DNA from: Candidatus Saccharimonadota bacterium
GTDB taxonomy: Bacteria > Patescibacteriota > Saccharimonadia > Saccharimonadales > Saccharimonadaceae
Assembly: GCA_017511405.1 (NCBI GenBank)
Contig: JAFWKB010000050.1
Coordinates: forward strand, 1-35,651
Direction: 5' to 3'
Length of the DNA: 35,651 nt
The notes beneath the pieces are model-generated. The model was given only the letters and a program-made list of their open reading frames with translations. It did no database searches and was not told the origin of the DNA. Shown one piece after another: positions 30,650 to 35,651 of this stretch. Position 1 is the first letter of the stretch; every line of letters starts with the position of its first letter. The position numbers and the translations under genes were made by a program.

Positions 30650-31774
30650 ATGGCGCACCAAATAATCGAAGTAGAAACAAAAACCTTCATCCGTTTTTGG
30701 CTCGTAACACTCGGATTTATTCTTGCTGGTGTTTTTATCGTAAAAGCTGGTGTCGCCCTTATGATGACCGGAATTGCCGCCCTCCTCGCCATCGCGATTC
30801 GTCCTTTCGCTCTCAAAGTCGAAAAACTCTTCTCTAAAATCTGGAAAACCAAGTCCAAAATCCCGACTCTTCTCGCCTATCTCATTGTTCTCCTTATTAT
30901 CGCCGCCATAGTCGCCATCGTTGGTCCCGTAATCATCAAAGAAATCGTTCGATTCGTCTCTAATCTTCCCAATATGGTTGAAGGTTCGGAGCTCAATTTC
31001 CTAAGCGATATCGGAGCTGCCCTCGGTTTCAAAGACCTCTCTACGGAAATCTCCGCCGCCGTAGAAAATTTCTCTAAAAATTTCCTAAGCGCTTATGGTT
31101 CATCCGTTCTTTCCGGAATCGGCTCAATCAGCACAATTGTCACGGAAACCGTAGTCACCTTAATCATGTCTCTCTTCTTCCTTCTCGAAGGACCCGGACT
31201 CCTAAATGACATTTGGAACAAACTTGGCGCTCGCCGCTCAACCTCCGAAGCTAAAGATCGTGACGCTAAACTTATTACCGAAGCTCGCTATATAGTCTCT
31301 AAAATGGCTTGGGTTGTTTCTACCTTTGTCGATAAAAAGGTCCTCGTCGCCATTATCAACGGTTGTGCTTCCGCCATCTTTATCTTCGTCATTTCAACCG
31401 CTCTCCATTTAGAAAACAACCTCGCTCTCCCTATGGGCATGATTGCTATGGTCTGTTGTATTATTCCAATGTTCGGTCAATTCATCGGCGGCATCACTAT
31501 CACTCTTCTCCTTCTCCTCAACAACCCCCTCGCTGCCGTCTTCTGGGTTGTTTACTACTCCATCTATAGCGTCATCGAATCCAACGTCTTCGAACCCAAA
31601 ATCCAAGGCGACGCCCTCAATCTCCCTCCCCTTATCGTCCTCATCGCCATCACTATCGGCACCTACATGATGGGCTTTTTCGGCACCATCATAGCAATCC
31701 CGATTGCCGGCTGCGTCAAGGTTATTCTTGACGAGCTCCCCAAAATCCGAGAAATTCAAAATCTCCCCAAATAA
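30650..31774 (+). CDS. AI-2E family (PerM/UPF0118) membrane permease
   Basis: Polytopic inner-membrane protein of 374 residues. The N-terminal pair of helices (FWLVTLGFILAGVFIVKAGVALM and MTGIAALLAIAIRPF) and a third (LLAYLIVLLIIAAIVAIVGPVII) precede a ~100-residue soluble insertion. The C-terminal half has four or five helices including MGMIAMVCCIIPMFGQFIGG, VVYYSIYSVIESNVFEPKIQG and PPLIVLIAITIGTYMMGFFG, which match the family's conserved core. Substrates vary widely (autoinducer-2 export, Na+/H+ antiport); none can be assigned here. The gene has its own weak promoter and good ribosome site. Confidence 0.9.
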   Translation: MAHQIIEVETKTFIRFWLVTLGFILAGVFIVKAGVALMMTGIAALLAIAIRPFALKVEKLFSKIWKTKSKIPTLLAYLIVLLIIAAIVAIVGPVIIKEIVRFVSNLPNMVEGSELNFLSDIGAALGFKDLSTEISAAVENFSKNFLSAYGSSVLSGIGSISTIVTETVVTLIMSLFFLLEGPGLLNDIWNKLGARRSTSEAKDRDAKLITEARYIVSKMAWVVSTFVDKKVLVAIINGCASAIFIFVISTALHLENNLALPMGMIAMVCCIIPMFGQFIGGITITLLLLLNNPLAAVFWVVYYSIYSVIESNVFEPKIQGDALNLPPLIVLIAITIGTYMMGFFGTIIAIPIAGCVKVILDELPKIREIQNLPK

Positions 31775-31818
31775 TCAATTCTACCTCCAAATTCCGTCCC
31801 CTTCTACCCCTGTTAAAC

Positions 31819-31889
31819 TTGACTTTTTTAAGCAGAAGGTGTATAATAGAAAGATATATCGTTTTATAGTTCTTTCCCAAAAAGGAGGT
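31819..31889 (+). promoter_or_regulatory. Promoter and Shine-Dalgarno of the orphan gene at 31899
   Basis: TTGACT (31819-31824), exactly 17 bases, TATAAT (31842-31847), then a ~45-base leader with AAAGGAGGT (31881-31889) nine bases before the ATG. Confidence 0.8.
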
Positions 31890-31898
31890 AGCTTCAAA

Positions 31899-32378
31899 AT
31901 GAAACACGAAAGTTATGTCGTTTTATTTCCCGAACTCAAAGATGAGCTCGATTTAAACGAACTCGACAATCTCGAAGGAAGCTTTGACTCAACCTTAAAA
32001 CTCGATTACTCAATAATTGCAAAATGCAACCGAGATCTTAATCTTAATTTTTCTCAAGATTGGTTCGAGAGAATCAAAAAAGCCAAAGAACTTCGTAATT
32101 CCGCTTCGGATCTTCTCCATGTCATCCTCGAAACCGAGCATAGCAAAAAAATCGCCAAAAAGCACTATTTATCCCAATTCGCCCGCAACATCATTAGCGA
32201 CCAAAGAAACATCCTAGACGTTGCCAACAATCAGATAGAGAAGCTCCACGATGATTTAATCGACCATCTCCATGACCTTAGCAGCAAGTATCCAACCGAA
32301 GAGATAATCGGTTCGCTAATCAAAAATCCCGCCCCTCCTTTCAAATTCACCCCTCCCGAGGTGAAAGTTACTTTCTAA
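31899..32378 (+). CDS. Protein of unknown function (orphan, helical)
   Basis: 159 residues from the ATG at 31899, chosen because AAAGGAGGT lies nine bases upstream and the longer frame would cross the promoter. The N-terminus is acidic with a YVVLFPELKDELDLNEL run. The middle is a helical, charged region with His residues (KKIAKKHYLSQFARNIISDQRN, IEKLHDDLIDHLHDLSS). The C-terminus is short and Pro-rich (NPAPPFKFTPPEV). There is no membrane segment, cysteine pair or catalytic motif. Like the gene at 28697 it is a separate unit with near-consensus promoter, strong Shine-Dalgarno and own terminator. Their sequences do not look alike. No function can be proposed. Confidence 0.78.
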   Translation: MKHESYVVLFPELKDELDLNELDNLEGSFDSTLKLDYSIIAKCNRDLNLNFSQDWFERIKKAKELRNSASDLLHVILETEHSKKIAKKHYLSQFARNIISDQRNILDVANNQIEKLHDDLIDHLHDLSSKYPTEEIIGSLIKNPAPPFKFTPPEVKVTF

Positions 32379-32380
32379 TC

Positions 32381-32401
32381 TGCCCCTTCTGGGGCATTTT
32401 T
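32381..32401 (+). terminator. Terminator of the orphan gene at 31899
   Basis: TGCCCC-TTCT-GGGGCA followed by TTTTT, immediately after the stop codon. Confidence 0.88.
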
Positions 32402-32411
32402 AATTAAAAAT

Positions 32412-32750
32412 CTAAACTGATTGAATCTTCTCAAACCTAATTGCAACAGAATTCTCTTCATCAAAAGGCTTTCCCATCTTATCGAACGCCTCTTTTGCCT
32501 TCTTTTCATCAGTTTCCTCGAACGCTTCCGCCATAAACCGACAAGTCCCGAAATCGTTCATCGCAAACACCTCGATTTTCGGATTTGCGACAATCTGAGA
32601 AAAAACACGCTTAACTCTCGAAGTTCCGCAATAAATTTTCCCCTCAATTTCCGCCGCCTGGTCAAAAGGACGAACATGTGGTTGATCATCCTCGGCCGTT
32701 GCTAAATACCACACTCCCCCAAGCGCCTCCAAAATTTCACTATTTTCCAT
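32412..32750 (-). CDS. Pyridoxamine-phosphate-oxidase-like split-barrel flavoprotein
   Basis: 112-residue small split beta-barrel of the PNPOx/general-stress FMN-binding type. The N-terminal strand pair GGVWYLATAEDDQPHVRPFDQAAEIEGKIYCGTS is diagnostic (barrel entry with PHVRPF, then IYCGTSRVKRVFSQI). NPKIEVFAMNDFGTCRFMAEAF follows. Such proteins bind FMN or F420 and serve as small oxidoreductases or stress proteins; the cofactor cannot be told. GGGAGGTG lies just upstream of the ATG. It faces away from the response-regulator gene, and a 12-base palindrome fills the shared upstream region. Confidence 0.85.
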   Translation of the reverse strand: MENSEILEALGGVWYLATAEDDQPHVRPFDQAAEIEGKIYCGTSRVKRVFSQIVANPKIEVFAMNDFGTCRFMAEAFEETDEKKAKEAFDKMGKPFDEENSVAIRFEKIQSV

Positions 32751-32763
32751 AACACCTCCCTTA

Positions 32764-32795
32764 AAACCTTAAAAACTCTCATATTTTTAAGGTTT
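32764..32795. promoter_or_regulatory. 12-base palindrome between the PNPOx-like gene and the response regulator
   Basis: AAACCTTAAAAA (32764-32775) and TTTTTAAGGTTT (32784-32795) are perfect inverted copies 8 bases apart. The element lies just upstream of the response-regulator -10 (TGCTATCAT, 32810-32818) and 14 bases from the divergent start, a natural place for an operator, possibly autoregulatory. As RNA it would be an A/T-rich hairpin without a proper GC stem. Confidence 0.5.
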
Positions 32796-32809
32796 GTTTT
32801 AAACATTTC

Positions 32810-32818
32810 TGCTATCAT
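32810..32818 (+). promoter_or_regulatory. Extended -10 of the response-regulator gene
   Basis: TGCTATCAT with no good -35; the leader carries AAGGA about 9 bases before the ATG at 32845. The missing -35 fits activator-dependent expression from the adjacent palindrome (inference). Confidence 0.5.
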
Positions 32819-32844
32819 TCTAACATAAACAAGGAAAAATATTT

Positions 32845-33504
32845 ATGAGAATTTTATACGTTGAAGATGAAAAACTATTAGCCGACGCCGTCACCCATCT
32901 CCTCAAAAAACAGGGAATCGCTGTCGACTGGACCGATGACGGCGAAGAAGCCCTCAAACTCGCTAAAAAACCAGTTTACGACGCTATTGTCCTTGATATC
33001 ATGCTCCCAAAAATGTCCGGCCTAGAAATCCTAGAAATTATTAGGAAGCAGAGTATCAACACTCCCGTTATCATGCTCTCCGCCCTTTCGGAAATCGAAG
33101 ATAAAGTAAAAGGTCTCGAACTCGGAGCCGATGATTATCTTGCAAAGCCGTTTAAGACTAGTGAACTAATCGCTCGTTTGAACGCCCTTTCTCGCCGCCC
33201 TCCAATTCGCGAAAGAAAAATCCTCAAATTCGCCGATATTGAATTTGACCCCGAAGACCGCACAGTCAACGGCGTAACTTTGACAGAAAAAGAGTCAGAA
33301 ATCCTTAAAATGCTTATCGAAGCCGGCGACAAAACTGTTCAAAAAGATTATATCCTTGGCCACGTCTGGGGCGCTGAGATGCTCGCCGAAGACAATTACG
33401 TCGAAGTATACATGTCTTATCTCCGCAAAAAACTTAAAAGCGTAAGTTCTAAAGTTAGCATCAAAACAATCCGCGGCCTCGGTTACAAACTTGTCAAAAA
33501 ATAG
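32845..33504 (+). CDS. OmpR/PhoB-family response regulator
   Basis: DNA-binding response regulator of 219 residues. The receiver domain (1-~120) has the acidic pair E7-D8, the phospho-acceptor D51 in AIVLDIMLPKMSG, the conserved Ser in VIMLSA and the Lys in LAKPF. The C-terminal winged helix (about 128-219) has the OmpR-type LTEKESEILKMLIEAG, then VEVYMSYLRKKLK and IKTIRGLGYKLVKK. The partner kinase starts 12 bases downstream from its own -10 box. Targets are unknown; the palindrome upstream is a candidate site for autoregulation. Confidence 0.95.
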   Translation: MRILYVEDEKLLADAVTHLLKKQGIAVDWTDDGEEALKLAKKPVYDAIVLDIMLPKMSGLEILEIIRKQSINTPVIMLSALSEIEDKVKGLELGADDYLAKPFKTSELIARLNALSRRPPIRERKILKFADIEFDPEDRTVNGVTLTEKESEILKMLIEAGDKTVQKDYILGHVWGAEMLAEDNYVEVYMSYLRKKLKSVSSKVSIKTIRGLGYKLVKK

Positions 33505-33510
33505 TATAAT
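33505..33510 (+). promoter_or_regulatory. -10 box of the kinase gene, 6 bases before the ATG
   Basis: TATAAT starts at the base after the response-regulator stop codon; the ATG is at 33517. It gives the kinase a private, leaderless transcript besides readthrough. Confidence 0.65.
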
Positions 33511-33516
33511 TAGCTT

Positions 33517-34473
33517 ATGTTCAAGAATCTCCGCAACAAATTTGTCTTAATTAACGTCCTTACAACCTCTGCAATCCTCATTATCTCCTATGCGACCGTC
33601 TTTCTCGTTGCTAAAAACTCCGCCGAATCCCGAATGCCAATCCCCGCCGAAGAAACCTTAGACACCTTCGACCAGTCTCAAACCTACGTTCGCCGCATGA
33701 TTGAGGAACGCATCCTCACCGATCGTAAACTCGCCCTTAAAAACCTTCTTTTCGTCCTCATCGTTACTGGCATTTCCGTAGAAATCATCGTCTTTATTTT
33801 CTCGCTTTATCTCGCCGAAGAAGCCATCAAGCCTGTCAAAGAAGCCTATGACACCCAAAAAGTTTTTATAGCCAACGCTTCTCACGAAATCAAAACCCCC
33901 ATCGCCGCAATCAAAGCGAACCTCGAAGCTGCCGACCTCTCCTCGACCAATCACTGGATAAAAAATATAGAAACCGAAGCCGACAAGATAGAAACTCTTA
34001 ACCTCGCCCTCCTCAAACTCGCCAAAACCGATGCAATCAAAGAAGCCCTCGTGTCCGAACCAACAGAACTCAAACCTCTCGTCGAGTCGACGCTCGTCTC
34101 TTTCGATTCTCGGCTCAAAAAGAAAAACATTACTCTCAAAGTTTCTTATAACCTCGACGATAAAAAAATCATAAAACTCAATTCCGCCGACTATAAAGAA
34201 ATTTTAGAAATTTTAACCGACAACGCAATCAAATATTGCAATCAAAAAATCTGGATTCAAGTCACTCCCAAAACCCTTTCCATCAAAAACGATGGGGCAA
34301 CCATCCCCAAAGAAAAGCTTGCTCACATCTTCGACCGCTTCTATCAAGTCGATAAAAGCAAAAGCGGCTCTGGCCTCGGCCTCGCCATTGCCGATTCTCT
34401 CGCCAAGCGCAATAACTGGAGTCTAAAAGCCGACTCAACAAATAAAACCACAACTTTTACCCTAGGAGTTTAA
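33517..34473 (+). CDS. Membrane sensor histidine kinase
   Basis: Two-component sensor of 318 residues, partner of the preceding regulator. Membrane segments lie at about residues 8-32 and 74-100, enclosing a ~40-residue external loop (too small for a classical ligand domain). There is no obvious HAMP; a short linker leads to the dimerisation helix with phospho-acceptor H123 in FIANASHEIKTPIAAI. The ATPase domain has the N box ILTDNAIKYC, a G1-like SIKNDG, the F box FDRFYQVD and the G2 box GSGLGLAIADSLA. The missing HAMP and small loop suggest sensing within or at the membrane. The glutaredoxin-like gene begins right after the stop. Confidence 0.93.
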   Translation: MFKNLRNKFVLINVLTTSAILIISYATVFLVAKNSAESRMPIPAEETLDTFDQSQTYVRRMIEERILTDRKLALKNLLFVLIVTGISVEIIVFIFSLYLAEEAIKPVKEAYDTQKVFIANASHEIKTPIAAIKANLEAADLSSTNHWIKNIETEADKIETLNLALLKLAKTDAIKEALVSEPTELKPLVESTLVSFDSRLKKKNITLKVSYNLDDKKIIKLNSADYKEILEILTDNAIKYCNQKIWIQVTPKTLSIKNDGATIPKEKLAHIFDRFYQVDKSKSGSGLGLAIADSLAKRNNWSLKADSTNKTTTFTLGV

Positions 34474-34695
34474 ATGATGATTAAAGTCTATACCACCCCG
34501 ACCTGTGTTTATTGTCACGCACTTATGGAATGGCTCGATGAGCTCGGGCAAGAATACGAAGAAATAAATGCCGAAAACCTTCCCGACATCAAATCTGTTC
34601 CTCTAACAATTTTCGTTGACAAAGCAGGGAACGAAACCAAGGTTCAAGGCTTCAATCGCCCTAAAATCAAAAAACTACTCAAGACCTTATCTTAA
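34474..34695 (+). CDS. Glutaredoxin/thioredoxin-like protein (CxxC)
   Basis: 73-residue thioredoxin-fold protein. KVYTTPTCVYCHALMEWLDELG carries the CVYC redox pair at residues 11-14 after the first strand, and SVPLTIFVDKAGNE supplies the cis-proline (VP) and the next strand, the NrdH/glutaredoxin pattern. GGAG lies 5 bases before the ATG, and the gene abuts the kinase stop, so it is in the two-component operon. It may serve redox homeostasis or supply electrons to a reductase. No terminator is visible before the cassette array. Confidence 0.9.
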   Translation: MMIKVYTTPTCVYCHALMEWLDELGQEYEEINAENLPDIKSVPLTIFVDKAGNETKVQGFNRPKIKKLLKTLS

Positions 34696-34715
34696 TTTTT
34701 AATCACCGCCCCTTG

Positions 34716-34762
34716 TTTCACCTCAATAAACTTTCGGAACTTTCCTCCGCGCTCAAAATTCC
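34716..34762 (+). repeat. 47-base flank repeat, copy 1
   Basis: Matches 35266-35312 at 42 of 47 positions and precedes cassette 1 by 18 bases. Its core (34731-34758) also matches bases inside dus (16091-16118) at 26 of 28. Confidence 0.8.
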
Positions 34763-34780
34763 TCTTTCCGGCAACTTTCC

Positions 34781-34993
34781 TTCCAGAGCTCTCCGCAGCC
34801 TTCCTCTTTCGGTTATGATGTCGGGCTATCTCAGCTGGGACAGTGATAATCTCGGCAATAGAGGTACGCACGGCTACTTCTGGTCATCTACCCCCTATGC
34901 GTATACGTATTCGCACAACTTGAACTTCGCCTCCACTAGCGTTAACCCCATGTATGGCAGCAGTAAGCCAAACGGCTTACCCCTCCGCTGCGT
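34781..34993 (+). repeat. Variable FISUMP/lectin-like cassette 1 (213 bases)
   Basis: Encodes, without its own credible start, the C-terminal part of a FISUMP-like/DGR-target-like domain: SRALRSLPLSVMMSGY, a variable loop WDSDNLGNRGTH, the invariant GYFWSSTP, a second variable loop and PLRCV. The first 30 bases are identical in all three cassettes. Readthrough leaves the frame after LRCVVR, runs into cassette 2 in another frame and stops at 35090. This resembles the C-terminus of proteins ending GYxWSS...LRCV that are variable-repeat targets elsewhere. It is a coding-capable fragment, probably silent. Confidence 0.85.
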
Positions 34994-35021
34994 TGTCCGT
35001 CTCAAAAAGCGCTTCGTTTTC

Positions 35022-35234
35022 TTCCAGAGCTCTCCGCAGCCTTCCTCTTTCGGTTATGATGTCGGGCATTCTCAGCTGGAGCAGTGGTAATCTCTACAGT
35101 AGAGGTGCGGTCGGCTACTTCTGGTCATCTACGCCCTTCTCCTACTCAGATTCACGGTACTTGAATTTCGGCTCAACTAACATTAGCCCTAAGAATGGCA
35201 GCAATAAGCCCTACGGCTTAACCCTCCGCTGCGT
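35022..35234 (+). repeat. Variable FISUMP/lectin-like cassette 2 (213 bases)
   Basis: Same length as cassette 1 with no indels, and shifted +1 in frame relative to it. It begins only 28 bases after cassette 1 and lacks the 47-base flank repeat. The conserved scaffold (SRALRSLPLSVMMSG, GYFWSSTP, LRCVAR) is kept; loops read WSSGNLYSRGAV and FSYSDSRYLNFGSTNISPKNGSNKPYG. An in-frame start exists only inside cassette 1 (34954), out of its frame, with no ribosome site, so independent expression is unlikely. Confidence 0.85.
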
Positions 35235-35265
35235 CGCCCGTTTTCCTCCAAAATCTCCACCTCTA

Positions 35266-35312
35266 TTTTACCTCAATAACTTTTCGGAACTTTCACCCGC
35301 GCTCAAAATTCC
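35266..35312 (+). repeat. 47-base flank repeat, copy 2
   Basis: Second copy of the flank before cassette 3. Bases 35281-35308 match dus bases 16091-16118 at 27 of 28 positions. Confidence 0.8.
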
Positions 35313-35332
35313 GTACTTCTTTGCATGATTCC

Positions 35333-35545
35333 TTCCAGAGCTCTCCGCAGCCTTCCTCTTTCGGCTATGTTGTCGGGCTATCGCGTCTGGGGTAGTGGTA
35401 GTCTCAGCAGTAGAGGTACGTACGGCTACTTCTGGTCATCTACCCCCTACACATACACAAATTCGCACGCCTTGGGCTTCAGCTCCACTAACGTCGGCCC
35501 TAAGAATAGCTACCATAAGCCCTACGACTTTACTCTCCGCTGCGT
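35333..35545 (+). repeat. Variable FISUMP/lectin-like cassette 3 (213 bases)
   Basis: Third 213-base copy, in the third reading frame. Scaffold kept (SRALRSLPLSAMLSGY, GYFWSSTP, LRCVAP); loops read RVWGSGSLSSRGTY and YTYTNSHALGFSSTNVGPKNSYHKPYD. The most divergent codons again differ at their first two bases with the third base retained (for example gcc and ggc where cassette 1 has aac). It ends 7 bases before the stop of a converging minus-strand frame. Confidence 0.85.
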
Positions 35546-35552
35546 CGCCCCA

Positions 35553-35651
35553 CTATTCCAACTCCCCAAGCGCCTCAAAAGCCGCAAATTGCTTCGCCCG
35601 CTTCTCCCGCGCCATCTTCGGCCTTGCCGACGTCGGCCGCTTTGAATCAAG
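35553..35651 (-). CDS. 3' end of a minus-strand gene, unknown (weak YolD-like motif)
   Basis: The minus strand is open from the window edge to a TAG at 35553-35555, giving 32 residues ending ARPKMAREKRAKQFAAFEALGELE. The MxREKRAKQFAxFxAL stretch resembles the conserved motif of YolD-like proteins (often beside Y-family polymerase genes), but those continue beyond it, so this may be chance or a truncated copy. The codons are GC-richer than elsewhere. It converges on cassette 3 with only 7 bases between. Too little is visible to assign a family. Confidence 0.4.
   Translation of the reverse strand, partial: LDSKRPTSARPKMAREKRAKQFAAFEALGELE

Noticed and set aside
34713..35090. 125-codon frame through cassette 1 as a normal gene
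   Set aside because: It starts at TTG with no ribosome site, lacks an N-terminal domain, and its end is an out-of-frame reading of cassette 2. It is better described as a cassette.
34781..35545. CRISPR or simple tandem repeat
   Set aside because: The repeat unit is 213 bases of protein-coding character with internal variable sites and unequal spacers; there are no short palindromic repeats.

Overview
The window is one dense, mostly co-directional stretch of a small bacterial genome. It has about 38 protein genes, many overlapping by 1-20 bases, and no rRNA, tRNA, insertion sequence or CRISPR array. Gene content and style point to Patescibacteria (CPR), most likely a Saccharibacteria-like (TM7) lineage. 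The evidence is nucleotide salvage rather than synthesis, streamlined proteins (DnaX and RecR have lost zinc modules), a surface protein with an APNTG sorting-like motif, and an array of FISUMP/DGR-type variable-domain cassettes. UGA is used as a stop (for example dus and the cysteine desulfurase), so the UGA=Gly code of SR1/Gracilibacteria does not apply. The lineage is inference; no marker phylogeny was possible.

Layout. 1-4.4 kb: 3' part of a secreted/anchored surface protein, thymidine kinase, a dTMP-kinase-like protein and a large FAD-linked oxidase. 4.4-11.2 kb: trigger factor, then a tight run gap-rpiB-rpe-like-pfkB-LOG-cysteine desulfurase-IscU that joins lower glycolysis, pentose-phosphate interconversion and Fe-S/thiolation chemistry. 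11.2-15.8 kb, minus strand: a small unknown gene, an 1113-residue UvrD-type helicase fused to a RecB-type nuclease, and gpsA. 15.8-18.4 kb: dus, convergent rlmH, then rplJ-rplL behind an L10-type leader. 18.4-28.6 kb: an information-processing block (conserved unknown, dnaX, dnaB, membrane glycosyltransferase, ybaB, recR, hemolysin III, rmuC, DHH phosphoesterase, cysS). 28.6-34.7 kb: two orphan genes with their own promoters and terminators, tgt, an AI-2E-type permease, a small flavin-barrel protein, a two-component system and a glutaredoxin-like protein. 34.7-35.65 kb: three 213-base variable cassettes, then the 3' end of a minus-strand gene.

Two patterns stand out. First, the final array holds three copies of a C-type-lectin/FISUMP-like domain, each exactly 213 bases with no indels. 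They differ mainly at first and second positions of codons whose third base stays C or T, consistent with AAY codons in a template. This is the signature expected of adenine-directed mutagenic retrohoming (diversity-generating retroelement, DGR). The copies lie in three different reading frames and lack an N-terminal domain, so they look like silent or donor cassettes. No reverse transcriptase or template repeat is in the window. Second, seven genes have a TATAAT -10 box exactly 6 bases before the start codon, predicting leaderless mRNAs. Other genes have a -10 box further upstream and a clear Shine-Dalgarno, so two initiation modes appear to coexist.
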